Shown piece by piece: positions 36,801-47,841 of a stretch of DNA of 64,000 bases (the first letter of the stretch is position 1; the number at the start of each line of letters is the position of its first letter). The stretch is from Camphora micrantha (lineage: Eukaryota; Streptophyta; Magnoliopsida; Laurales; Lauraceae), in the NCBI GenBank assembly GCA_003546025.1, contig QPKB01000003.1, positions 10,551,740 to 10,615,739 of the forward strand, given 5' to 3'. Position numbers and translations under genes: made by a program. The notes beneath the pieces were generated by a model, which worked only from the letters and a program-made list of their open reading frames with translations, was not told the origin of the DNA and made no database searches.

Positions 36801-39800
36801 TGGCATGGTGAACCCCACTCTGATGGAAATGAAAGTTAGAAAAATGGTTAAAACAATGAGCAGGTTTATCAAAAAGAGATATATAAAAATGGGTAACTAT
36901 CTGATGCATCAACTTCCGCCTATCAAGTTTCAAATATAGTGATTTGTTAGTGAGATCTCACTCAATCAACATAATTCCTTTTCCTTTCAATGAGTTATTT
37001 TAATTCATCAGTGAGCAAATTACCATTGTTTTCCAATGGAAAATGAAGAGTAGCAACCAAAAGAAACTAGGAGCAGCAACTAAAAAGTCTGAAGTTTCTT
37101 TTATCATAAAAATAAAAATAAAAAAAAAAAAAAAAAAAACTCTCTTTTATCATCAATATTAACTTTATGCTTTGATTGTGGCTGGACAGTGTTTACTACA
37201 TCCACATTCTTTAAAATGCTTGCTAATGTTGATCCTAAAGGCTAAAATGCAAACAAAAGACATTGAAAAACCTCATACCATTTCCCCGACAAATTAAACC
37301 TTACAAACCACAACATAAATTGAACTCAATTAGAGAAACAGAATCGATCACATCAACTGGAAACCTCAATAGATGTTTGGAAACAAGCACCTCAATAGAA
37401 AGGTTGCAAATTCAATTCCACCATTCCCAAATAGAGAAGTACAGAACAAAAAGTAAAAAGATCTATAATTGGTTTTAAATAAGTTACTATTTTAATGTTT
37501 AATTAAGATAATTATTTTATGTAAACTACATAATCTTCAGTGCCCTCATATTATGATAACCTCCACAGGGGAAACACAGTCACTAGCGCGATGATCACCA
37601 AGGGGCCTCTTTGTTTTATGAAACATTAGCAAACTAGCAATAACAACTTGAAAATGGCTTCGCTTCAAATGACTCATAAGTCGTTATCTGATGTGGCCAG
37701 ATTAGTGTAGAAGGAAGGAGCCACCCAATCATAGTCACCTTTAAAACAAACTTAGCACAATCACTTCTAGGGTTCTATCCCAAAAAGATGGGAATAAATT
37801 GAAAAGTTATTGAAGAATATTTTTCAGAAAACATGAGAGGCCATTGAATAGCCTTCCAGAACATCCAAATAAAGAATGTTCCTTTTTACACATGGATCCT
37901 TCTAAATAAAAACATCCCGGTCATGTTTGGCAACTAAATCCTTGGGGAAAAATTTTCCATTTTTCACGAAGTCGTGGAAAACCCACATTTGGCAATTGTA
38001 AATCCCTAAGGATTTGGACCAATTGAAATCCTCATTTTTAAGGATTTTCAGATACAAACTCCCCCCATATGATTTGAAAATCCTCTCTTTTGCAGATTTG
38101 TGCACCAAAAACAATTTTTTGTCAACTAAATGCATCGATATGCATCAATGTCGATGTGAAATCCTCAGCTATACAAATCCTCGACGAGGAATCCCTATCC
38201 CAAGGGTAGAAACTAGAAAGGAATCCTCAGCTGCAATCAAATGTGCTTAAATTGAATAGACCATAAGATTGTTGGATTATACTGCGTATTTAGGAGGCTT
38301 GTGCCTGTTGTTGTACAAAGTTGTTCCTGCGGTTGGGTCCCATGGACACAGGCCCTAGCCATGGATGTTGGGTTGATCTAACCCATTCTTTGGCAACCCC
38401 TCTTGGGCTACATCACTACTTCCCCAACTCAGCCATGAATTCCATTTGAGGGCACCACAAAAGCACCAAAGTGCCCCTTAATTTGATAACAGTTGATAAA
38501 AAAGCAATAGTAAGTAGAGAGATCAAAGAATGACATGACAAGAGTTCATTTTAAAAATAAATAATAATAATATAAAAGATAACAAAAGTGGCTGTTGGAG
38601 ATCAAATGACACAATGTAGTTCCAATGTACTACCTACTGAGAAGTGGCATGTATACCTGTACCACATTGAATTTCCAGTTAGATTGAGCAGTCATTCCCA
38701 TTGTTCCAGCTGCATTTCCATGGTACCCATTTCTGAGTGATACAATATCATGGCAGCCAGTATATAGCCGAGCGATCATCATAGCTAGTTCATTTGCTTC
38801 TGTACCAGAATTAGTGAAGAAAACAACCTACATGACAACATATAGTACCTAAATTAAAAAATCCCAAGGAATGACATCGTGAAACAGAAAAAAAAAAAAA
38901 AAAAAAAAAAGCCCAACAATAGAGTATTTTTATCAGAAATAAGTATACCTTGAGATCTCCAGGTAGCTTGGAAGCCAATGCCTCAGCAAAGTCTGCAACA
39001 TTATGATTTAGATATACAATGGTGGAATGCTGTAAACGTTTTGTCTGGTTCACAATGGCTTCAACTACTTCAGGGTGGCAATGCCCACAGCAAACAGTCG
39101 CAATCCCTCCAAAAGCATCAAGAAAACGGCGACCGTTCTCATCAAACAAATACTGCTTCTTTCCATCAACTACATTCAGCTGTAGAAACACAAAAATAGC
39201 TGCTCATTAATTCTGTGAACAGGAGCAACTGGGATAGGATGGAGTGGCTTTAAGTGCATGCTTGTTCGAATTCTTGTTGTGGGGGTGCGTGGGGTGTTAG
39301 GGACTCAACAAATATTGTCCAATGCTGAAGTACAATGTAGCACTTTGAATAAAGAAGAAGAAAGACTTCAGTGAATTCTACAGGCCAATAGTCAAATTTT
39401 ACGGGGCTGGTTTTATTTGTTCTCACCATTCAAACAGGAATTAAGAATCCTTGGGGGGGCAACAGCTGTCGTTGCTGTTTGGAATTCTCCACATTCGGAA
39501 TTTATGTAAGAAACACCTCCAAACAAAAAGGACCACCTAAGTATTGATGTCTTATGACGCTCAATATGCATATAGACTAGAATTGATCATCTATAACACA
39601 ATTACTTGATCTGAGCTCATAAATAAAAAATCAGAGACTCTCTGAGCTCTTAAACAGAAAACCAGATATCAGTAAAGTGTTTTACATTTTCCTTCCTGAA
39701 TTGCTAGTATTAGTAACATCACACACTTCATCATTCAAGAAACACATAGGATAATCTGGACCGTTCCATGAATGGATCACAGCCAGAAATCAGATCAAGT

Positions 39801-40591
39801 ACATAATCACCACAAAACGCTCTCCAACTTAGAAGTATCTCATAAAGCAAAGATCTTTTTCACACTGGATCTTTCTTTTAAAAAAGAGATCGAACCCCAT
39901 TTAAACAGTCGGTGGATTGATGTGATTTCCAAGCTCAACGGTTATGATTATGAAATTACCTTGCTCAAGACTTTCCTTCTAAAAAAACACCCCCACATAA
40001 AATCCAGCACACATTTCCAAGTGGGGCCCACTTGTCCCCAAGATCAACCTTTCATATCAAAATATCACCCAAATCGAGTTATACTCGCCCACACATCAGA
40101 TCTACATTTAGGGCTTTTTTTTTTTTTCCGCGCCCCAAGTTTCATTTCCACACAAGCGATCTCATCTTCCTCAGAAAATGAAATATCTTTCCAAGGTAAA
40201 ATCACAACCACTTTGAACAAAGTCAGTGGAAAACGATTCTTGGGTCCGAATCTGCTTTCCCAAAAAAGTTGGGAAAATCGTTTTCACCCAAAAAAAAAAA
40301 AAAAAAAAAATCAAGAAAACGAAGAGAATAGGGAAAGAGACAGAGATTACGGACAGGAGTGTGATAGAAGTGGAACATGGAAGGGCTGAGAAACTCCTTG
40401 CGCTTCTTAAAGATCTCGGACGAACGAGGTCCGTCGTAGGGAGGAGGTGAGTAATCGAAAGGAGGCATTTTTGGGTGACTGACATTGCAGTCGGATTCTG
40501 TGGCTGCCACCTGAGAGAAAAACTGCAGCTGCTGCCACTTGCAAACGAAGGAATCCTTGGAGAAAATACCTCTTCTACACACCCTCTGCAT
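31235..40591 (-). CDS. AGT3: Alanine-glyoxylate aminotransferase 2 homologue (AGT3/PYD4 type), nine exons
   Basis: A class-III PLP aminotransferase expected to transfer amino groups between alanine (or beta-alanine) and glyoxylate/pyruvate. Exons, minus strand: 40591-40355, 39179-38949, 38827-38657, 36819-36676, 36568-36389, 35116-34891, 33968-33855, 33779-33693, 31278-31235. All junctions close in frame, giving 1,434 nt and 477 residues, the family's usual length. Exon 1 gives an Arg-rich presequence (MQRVCRRGIF) and MPPFDYSPPPYDGP. Key sites are NSGTEAN (162-168), ADEVQSGFARTG (D291 for the PLP nitrogen), MAK-GIGNG (K321, Schiff-base lysine, spanning exons 5/6), FNTFGGNP (T350) and GDVRGRGLM. 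The C-terminus is SKM. The start is the only in-frame ATG; the frame above it opens with a TTG. The intron 1 donor is non-consensus. AGT3 versus PYD4 was not separated by alignment. Confidence 0.92.
31279..33692 (-). other. Aminotransferase intron 8 (2.4 kb), repeat-bearing
   Basis: The longest intron of the gene separates the last 14 codons from the rest. It hosts the hAT MITE at 32241-32801. No other coding sequence was seen in it; the small open frames are not gene-like. Confidence 0.8.
32241..32801. mobile_element. hAT MITE in aminotransferase intron 8
   Basis: A 561-bp element beginning CGGTGGCGGACCC and ending GGGTCTGCCCATG; 10 of 13 terminal bases pair as inverted repeats. Flanks are AGTTCGTG (32233-32240) and AGTTTGTG (32802-32809), an 8-bp target duplication with one mismatch. 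The CAGTGGCGGA-type end belongs to the plant hAT group that also carries zinc-finger/HATC transposases. A related end (CAGTAGCGG) sits at 60785 beside a transposase remnant of that group. The interior is non-coding and includes a GGGGGCTTCAGCCCCC palindrome near the right end. Confidence 0.78.
33816..33849. repeat. (GA)n microsatellite inside aminotransferase intron 7
   Basis: A 34-nt uninterrupted GA run ((TC)n on the coding strand) sits inside a 75-nt intron (33780-33854), with only five bases between it and the exon-7 donor. Confidence 0.92.
36820..38656 (-). other. Aminotransferase intron 3 (1.8 kb)
   Basis: Non-coding sequence between exons 3 and 4, with an A-run at about 37120-37139. 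No nested gene was found; other introns (1175, 121, 107, 1272, 922 and 75 nt) likewise show none. Confidence 0.75.
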
Positions 40592-40727
40592 GTTTCCCAC
40601 AGGATCTCTCTCTGTGCTACTATTCTCTCTCTCTTCTGATTCTCGTCCTTTTTCAAGGATTCGACCAAACAAACGGCAAAAAGTGAGAGAGAAAGCAGGC
40701 GACGGGAATCGATGTTGAGGGTTGTGC

Positions 40728-40762
40728 GTATATATAGAGACAGAGTGAGGGATTACACGTGA
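40728..40762 (-). promoter_or_regulatory. Aminotransferase core promoter: TATA box and G-box
   Basis: On the minus strand a TATATATA box lies at about 40729-40736, some 140 nt before the ATG. Roughly 20 bp further upstream is ACACGTGAT (CACGTG core 40756-40761), a G-box that also contains the ACGTG core of ABA-response elements. The leader between them and the ATG is CT-rich and has no upstream ATG. The G-box suggests light, stress or ABA control; this is an inference from the motif only. Confidence 0.6.
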
Positions 40763-41282
40763 TCTCGTTATGTTGCCTGCTCGGCCGCGTGCGTTACAAA
40801 GTACAATACCTTTTTTGTGCCAAACCTCTTCATCTTGTGGGGCCCTCCATCAAGAGGGGTGTTGTTGATATGAGGGTTTTTTTTTTTTAGGTTAATGAAT
40901 CAAGAATTCAAAATGATTAGACTAGTTGGATTCTGGTAGAGTAATTTTAAGATATAAAAGAAGATTTAGTAATGAATATAAGAAAAATGTAATGTTTCAA
41001 TCCAAGGATAAGTGATAATTGGATTTGATTTGGGGTGAATTGGAATATCAATTGAGGAGAGGGGGTGTTGGGTGGATGTAGAAAGTGGTATTGGAGGGTG
41101 GCAATTATCATAAGACGGCTCTGATGGGCCTCATAAAGTGTCCACGCATGGAAGGATGGACTCGAGAGAGAAAATTGACCCAGTGGTAAGGCAAGGAGAG
41201 ATGATGATTTTGAGATGTTTAGATGTAAAGAATTGGGTTCCAACTCCCAATGAATTTTTAGGTGACAAAAAAAAAAAAAAAA
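40763..41282. other. Intergenic, no gene seen
   Basis: Sequence between the aminotransferase promoter and the tandem array, with T- and A-runs (40872-40883; 41269-41284). Frames here are short and lack domains. Confidence 0.4.
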
Positions 41283-42435
41283 AAGAGTTGTGCACGCCCC
41301 TTTGCCAAATGCAGATTGAGTCGCAATCTCATCGGGATGATGCCAGCTATGGACCGCTGCTATTTTTGCCATAATGGATTACAATAGATTCTTTGAGCCC
41401 TATTGTGAGGCAAACTTTTAAGCACTATTTTTGACGGGCTCTTTTGAAACCTAGTCATTGACATGCACTAATGGGTTAAAGCAGTTTAATTGAGCGTCCT
41501 CGTAATGAAAACTTTTACACACTCTTTTTGGGTGTCTCTTTTAAATTCTGGTTTTGAGTGCCTTTGGTGCCAAATAAAAGTATGTTGCTAAATGCAGATT
41601 TGGTTGCAATCTCAATAGGACCTTATATATCTCAAGACGCCAACTATAGACCACATTACTTTGTAATCTATTTGTTGACGACCTGCATGAGTGGATTAAA
41701 ATAGATTAATTCAGCCCTATTGTGAGGCTAACTTTCAGGCACTCCATTTGAGAGTCTCTTTTGAATCTTGATTACCTAGTCATGGACATGTACGAATGGA
41801 TTAACACAGTTTAATTGAGTGCCCTTATAATGCAAACTTTCACACTGTTTTTTAGGTGTCTCTTTTAAAATTTGAAAGATATAGTTATTGACATGCATGA
41901 ATAATTGAGTGCCCCTTTTAGGTACAGGCGTGTTGCTCTTTGCTAAATGTATATTTGGTTGCAATCTCAGTGGGACCGTATCTCAAGATGCCAACTATAG
42001 ACCACAATTACTTTGCCATGTATTTATTGAATGAATGGATCAACATGGATTCATCATTCATTCGGCCCTATTGTGAGGCAAACTTTCGGACACTCCTTTT
42101 GATTGAGTGTCACTTTTGAATTTTTATAACCTAGTCATGAGTCATGACATACATGAATGGATTAACACAGTTTAATTGAGTGCCCTTATAATGCAAACTT
42201 TCACACGCCCTTTTTGGGATTCTCTTTTAAATTTGGATATCTCTAGTTATTGAGTGCCCTCTTTAGGTAAACGCGTGTTGCCCTTTGCTATATGCAGATT
42301 TGGTTGCAATCTCATTGGGACCTTAATATCTCAAGACGCCAGGTGTAGACCACATGAACTGCTTTAAAATCTATTTATTGACGACCTGCATGAATGGAAT
42401 AACATAGATTCATTCAGCCCAATTGCGAGGGAAAC
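41283..42435. repeat. Degenerate ~320-350 bp tandem array (left part)
   Basis: Units share the order ATTGTGAGGC-AAACTTT, CACTCC, GAGTGTCTCTTTTGAA, CTAGTCATTGACATGCA, AACACAGTTTAATTGAGTGCC, GCAGATTTGGTTGCAATCTC and CCAACTATAGACCACAT. The marker ATTGTGAGG recurs near 41402, 41719, 42070 and 42422, giving spacings of about 317, 351 and 352 bp. Copies are diverged and non-coding. The array continues at 45255-45401 and 47720-47840 and is split by two LTR insertions. Confidence 0.8.
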
Positions 42436-45249
42436 TGTTACACCCCGACCCAATTTAACCCCGATTAGTATTAATTAAGTGTGTTTTAGTTAAATTAATT
42501 ATGTTTAATTTTTAATTATGCTGTTTAGTATTGATTAGTCCCTATAGACTGAGTTAGTTGAGGTTTAAACCTTGGATAGGTGAGTGGAAACCGATTTGAC
42601 TCGGTTGGGTAGAGTCAAAGGCTTTTTCGTAAATATTAATTTTCGTGTTTTGGATAAATTGCACGTCATATTAGCACCATCGCGTGTACTTCGAAGAGTA
42701 CGTCGATTTACATAGTAGGTTCTCCTTCATTTGACCAGCCGTATTTAGACCCCCATTTGACTCAAATTGAGAGTATGTTATTTTAGTGGACTTGTTTGCA
42801 AAATGGGCAACTTCACCCCTTTATATATCTAACTCTCCCTTTCTTTTCCTTTCCTTTCATTTCTTTTCATTCCTCTTCCCTACACTTCTTATCTTTTTCT
42901 CCTTCATTTTCTTCTTCTCTTCCTCATCCATCAAGAGGTGTTGTGTATACACCTTAGGAGCTAGGAGTGGATTCTCTTCATCTCCTTCATCCTCTTCTAC
43001 TTCATTGTTGGCAAGAAACCTTCCATTCTCCTGTATTACTTCCAAAATTCGAAATCCTTATAAGAGGTGAGCTTCAAACACTTTTAATTTGAGTTTTTGA
43101 GTTACACTAGAGTCAAGAGACTCATATTGGACCATACATGCATATTCATCCCCTAATTCCTTGTGTATTTGGTATTAGGGTTTGGATTATTTAGGGGTTT
43201 TGAGTTCTTTTGAGCCAAGACTGTTTATAAAAGGTTTGAAAGCTCATTAGAGACAAATATAAGCATAATTTGGGTTTACATTATGGTTAATTCTATTTGA
43301 TTCAAATAATACTCCTCAATGATTCTATCTCATAATATATGAATGAGTTGGATTGTTTCACGGGTTTTAATTGATAAATTGAATGGAGATATTATATGTT
43401 GTATGTAAGGGAGCATGGAGGCTCCATTTATGCAGGTGTGTAGTGAAAAGGGATTGGAAATGAATGGAAGAAGGAATGAATGAGAATCCTGAAATCATAA
43501 ATTTTAGACAGTTTGCTCAAGTGAACCTCCATTCAAAAATTTGGGTCGAGCGAACAAAATGATTGCTCGAACACCCATCTTTCTGGATGGGGTCCGCTCA
43601 AGAGAACATGGGTCCGCTCGAGCGACCACACCCTTTGAAGACTTCGCTCAAGTGAATAGAATGTAGCGCGCGAGCGACCAACATTATAGATAGGTCCGCT
43701 TGAGCGAATATAAAGCTAAACCCTGGTCCTTTTTCTGACCCAGTTTTGGGTGAATTACCACCCTTAATCTATTATAACCCACCTTAATCATCTTTAATAG
43801 ATAATTAAGGTGCTTATCTTTACTCCCATAGAAATTTAGGAATTTTAAGACTTTATGACTTTAAAAGTAAAACCGTTAACCTTATTAATTGGTCCAATGG
43901 ATAATTATTAGTCTAACACTATGCCATGAATGTTAGTTTAGAAATTCAACGTATTTCTTATAATTAGTGACACCTAACAAAGTAGTAGTACGTTGATAAT
44001 TTCCAAAGTTACCTTGTATTGGACGGTGAAAGACTAAATTTTATGGTTTAGTATTGATTAGTAAAAATATATTGATTCCCTTTAATTATTGCATTTCATC
44101 TTGAAATACAATTTCATTATTGATATCGAGTCCTATTTATTAAAATTGTTGCATTATAAATACTTTTGAGGTCTGATTGTATATTCAATTCGCAATTTCA
44201 GTATGTATACCGATTCAATATTTGTTGAAATATGAAATGAGTGAGTATTGTGATATGTGAATACGATTCGATTTGAATTTGGATAAGAGAAATAGAAACT
44301 CACTTAAATTCGATTATAATTCGATTTGTATTTGATTCGATCGAGTTGACATTACTTAGCTTCGACCTTGTGATACCCGACGGGGTTGAACTCGGTTTAG
44401 TTATTCAAGACTACTGCAGTAAGTTATTTAGAGCACCGGTACTCCAGACCCGGGTAGCTAGCTAGCCTTTGGCTAAACCGCTGCTGACATCCATACTAAA
44501 TTTGCTTTCTATTGAGAGGATGAGCTTAAGGTAGTAACCAATTTGTATGTTTTTATTTTACTCGATTCACAAGCATAAACTATTCAATTTCGCACAATTT
44601 GCCTAGTTGATACTCATCATTGGCATCTATAAAATTATTCGTCTTAAATTCTATTTGATATATTATATATTTCCTTATTATTGCCTATAGTTGCTTAATC
44701 GTCGTATGGATGATACTACCCTTGGTGTCACAGTCTCAGGTGCAGCCTCCGGCCTTGAGGAGGCCAATGAAGGAGAGAAGGTTACCCAAGAGGTACCTTT
44801 AGGGCTAGAAGAGTGGCCGGAGCTAGGGCCAGCTTAATATCTTCCCTCTTTTGTGAACTTTTATAGCGTGTGGCCAGCCCCTTTTTGTGTGGACCACACT
44901 TAGGTGTAATTATTCTTTTGTTTATATTTTTTGTATTATTGTATAGGGTTCTTTTATACACCCTCTTTTGTAAAATATTGTATATATTTGTATAATTCTT
45001 TTGTATTAAAACTTGAAATACTAAATGGACTGAATGAGAATTGATACCCTCACAAGAATGAATTACAACTTCCGCTATGAATAATTGCTATTGTTAAATT
45101 CTAGTGAGTTATAACTCATGTGTGTGGAAAGTTGTTTTCTCTCCTTCGTGTGTTGTATTTGGTTAGAGACAGATACAGCACGCGAGAGTACGTGTGACAC
45201 ACCTCGGAGATTACCCTAGGCCAGGGTGATTCGGGACCGGGATGTGATA
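42436..45249 (+). mobile_element. Solo LTR (copy B) of the same Ty3/gypsy-like family
   Basis: A 2,814-bp block begins TGTTACACCCCGACCC and ends GGGACCGGGATGTGATA. It is flanked exactly by GAAAC on both sides (42431-42435 and 45250-45254), a 5-bp target duplication. A TATATATA motif near 42822-42830 precedes a CT-rich leader, suggesting + orientation. The block near 43560-43710 repeats CCGCTCGAGCGA-like words. Blocks near 44410 (ACTACTGCAGTA) and 44735-44765 match copy A at 11503-14024 in reverse. No gag-pol is present. The end has mutated from the expected GTGACA to GTGATA. Confidence 0.8.
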
Positions 45250-45254
45250 GAAAC

Positions 45255-45401
45255 ATTCAGGAAATTGTGAGGGAAACATTGAGGCACTCCATTTGAGTGT
45301 CTCCTTTGAATTTTGATAACCTGGTCGTTGACATGCACGAATGGATTAACACAGTTTAATTGAGTGCCCTTATGATGCAAACTTTCACACTCTTTTTGGC
45401 T
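45255..45401. repeat. Tandem array fragment between two LTR insertions
   Basis: The ATTGTGAGGGAAACATTGAGG block and following TGTCTCC...AACACAGTTTAATTGAGTGCC are array unit sequence. The unit breaks inside its GTGTCTC block exactly where the next LTR element begins. Confidence 0.75.
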
Positions 45402-45406
45402 GTCTC

Positions 45407-47714
45407 TGATGAGCCATGAAAAGCGCATATTTTCATACACATTTTGGACTATTTTAAGGGCTTATTGATATTAATGAGCTTTATTTAGTGTCAAATCATG
45501 TTTTTATGCATTTAGAGTCCATTGTAGTGCATTCATGCATAATTTTCTCAAAATCATACTTTTTGCATAAATTCACGAAACCTGCCATTTTTGGAGATTT
45601 ATTTTTGGAAAGTTAGTTATTTTTGGTGCATCAAGTAGGGTCCCATGCATCGTCCATTTAAATTCCTTACATAGAATTATTCTTGAATTTATTTATTTTA
45701 ATTTGTGTAGGAGAAATCAAGAATGGAACCCACATTGGTGAAATTTGAGAGAGATCAAGAGTATGACATCTTTTATGGTGGATCCACATATCTTAGTATT
45801 TTTGGAGAGTTTGAAAAGTCAATAATGGAAAGTTAAATTTGTGATTTCAAATTCAAGAAAGGAAACTTCAGACTTGGTAAGATCTAATTCTTACTAAGTT
45901 TGAAAACTCAAAAATCAAGAAAGATATTTAAGAAAGGAAAGTGTGCTAAAAGAATTGACTAGTCAATCTAAGAAACTTGGAAGCAAACCAAAGATGGAAA
46001 GAGAATCAAGAAACAAGGAAAGAAAGATCTCAAGATCTCTCTGGATGTCCACATGGGTCCCACACACCCCATTGCATAATTAACATTCCATACGTGCATA
46101 TTTATTTTTGGATTTTTCAAAGGCAGCAAGATTAAAATGGCCATAACTCTTAATCCAGCCATCAAATTGGTGTAATCTATACACCGTTGGAAAGATCTTT
46201 TCGAGTAGATATCTTTAGAACCCAAGATTATGTCAATCGGATCTAAAACGAGGAAGATATAGTCTCTGGAAGTTGGTGCTATAATTTCTACTCGGGATTG
46301 CAATTTTGCATATGGAAAGCACAAAAAAAATCTCTCACTCACCTTGCTATTTCTTTGAAAACTTGTTGGCCAAGGAAGGGATTTGCTATACAAAGAAGAT
46401 TGCATACTACAAATTTGGAGTAAATAAGGAAAGAAAGAGAGCAAAAAATCTATAAATTGAAGGCATAAGCATCCATTTCCTCTCATGCTTGAGAATTGCT
46501 CACTTGTCACTCTAGAGAATTTCATACCATCTCTCCCTTTCTTACCCTTCCATTTTAATTCACCAAGGGGGGTTCTTTCCAAATGTCATACCACCAACCT
46601 TATGGTTTCAACTAGAAAGAGGGATTCTCAACATCCTAGTATGTATTTTTGTTTTTAATTCTCAATCTTATGTACTCAATTGCATACTAGTACTAATAAA
46701 ATTGTTTTTTTTTAATTCTTGTATTGATTTCTTGTGAATTTTTATATTAGTTTTGCTATAGGGTTAGTTCTTACTTTTGGTTAAATATTTTTAATTGGCT
46801 TAGAATAATTACTAACAACTCACCTTAGCATCCTTACAATATACCTTGTTTTCTATGAATACATGATATTTTTGGAGGCAATACAATGTGAAATTGAAGA
46901 GTTTTGATTAAGAAAAGTTTAAAAATCCAAGTCTGAAATTTATATTATTAAAAAGTGAGGATTTATCATTCTCAACTTGGATTGACAACCCAAGTTGAAG
47001 AATAGGACCCTAGGTTTGCACCTCTAATTTTCTTGGACCCTCAATTGAGAAGAATTAAAAGAAGCAACTTACCACTTTTATATTTCAGTTTTGTTTACCA
47101 TCTTTGATTTATGCACACTACCATTTTTTTCAACACCTCACTTTTAATTCTAGCACCTTTTACAATACTATGTCACACAATTTTGTTTAAATTTGTTAAT
47201 TGCTAGAAAGTACATTAGATTCATGCATCATTATAGTTTAAATTCCAGCCATTAAACTCAATTTTAGGTTGCATTAGATTAGGAAAAACCATGCATAAAA
47301 ACAGCCCTGCATACTTAGTTTTATAGACTTAGAATTTTTCAACATCTCATGGCATGCATTGCATTACTAACTTTCTAACTTAGGTTTCTTTTGTTTCTAG
47401 TTTAGTTTCTTATTTTTATTTTTTGTACTTTTTATTCTTGATGTTCTAACTTGTGTGTTCTTTTGTAGCAATTTTAGTTTTTAGTTTAGGATTTTTAGAT
47501 TTAGGAAGTTTCTTTTCATTGGATTGTAATTAATTTAATTTTTGGAAAGTAGGAATGATGGTTGTAATTTACTAGTTTGTTAGGCTAGATTTAGATTTTT
47601 AATTTAGGGCAGGTACAAGTTGAGAAGAAATTTTAGTTTACATTGCTTCCTGTGGATCAACCTAGTCTTACCAGTTTTATTACTACAATCGCACCCTATA
47701 CTTGGGTCCGATCA
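45407..47714. mobile_element. Solo LTR or LTR-like element with GTCTC duplication
   Basis: A 2,308-bp block starts TGATGAGCC and ends GGGTCCGATCA, so its ends are TGAT...ATCA. GTCTC flanks both sides (45402-45406 and 47715-47719). Removing the block and one GTCTC restores an array unit. The TGATGAGC start and a TTCCTGTGGATC...ATTACTACAATCG tail are features I recall from long LTRs of Athila-type Ty3 elements. The 204-codon minus-strand frame inside (45968-46582) has no known domain. No internal second LTR or gag-pol was seen, so a solo LTR is the simplest reading. Confidence 0.75.
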
Positions 47715-47719
47715 GTCTC

Positions 47720-47841
47720 TTTGAGATTTTGATAGCTCTAGTTATCGACATGCCTGAATAATTGAGTGCCCTTATGAGGCCGGCTTTTAAGCATCCTTTC
47801 TAGACGTCTCTTTTCAATTTTGATAGCTCTAAATTCCTAAC
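47720..47841. repeat. Tandem array, right remnant
   Basis: Continues the interrupted unit (TTTGAGATTTTGATAGCTCTAGTTATCGACATG, then AATTGAGTGCCCTTATGAGG) and one further TCTCTTTTCAATTTTGATAGC block before the homology ends. Confidence 0.65.

Noticed and set aside
39772..40389. 205-codon open frame on the + strand
   Set aside because: It runs antisense through aminotransferase intron 1 and the end of exon 1; composition is biased by A-runs and no domain is seen.
40171..40668. 165-codon minus-strand frame overlapping aminotransferase exon 1
   Set aside because: Wrong frame: the frame starting MQRVCRRG at 40591 carries the conserved MPPFDY..PYDGP sequence.
45968..46582. 204-codon open frame on the minus strand
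   Set aside because: It lies wholly inside the solo LTR at 45407-47714, shows no known domain and is low in coding character; treated as chance.
41283..47841. A centromeric-type satellite or CRISPR-like array
   Set aside because: Units are few, ~320-350 bp, strongly diverged and lack short identical repeats with unique spacers; it is a degenerate tandem repeat.
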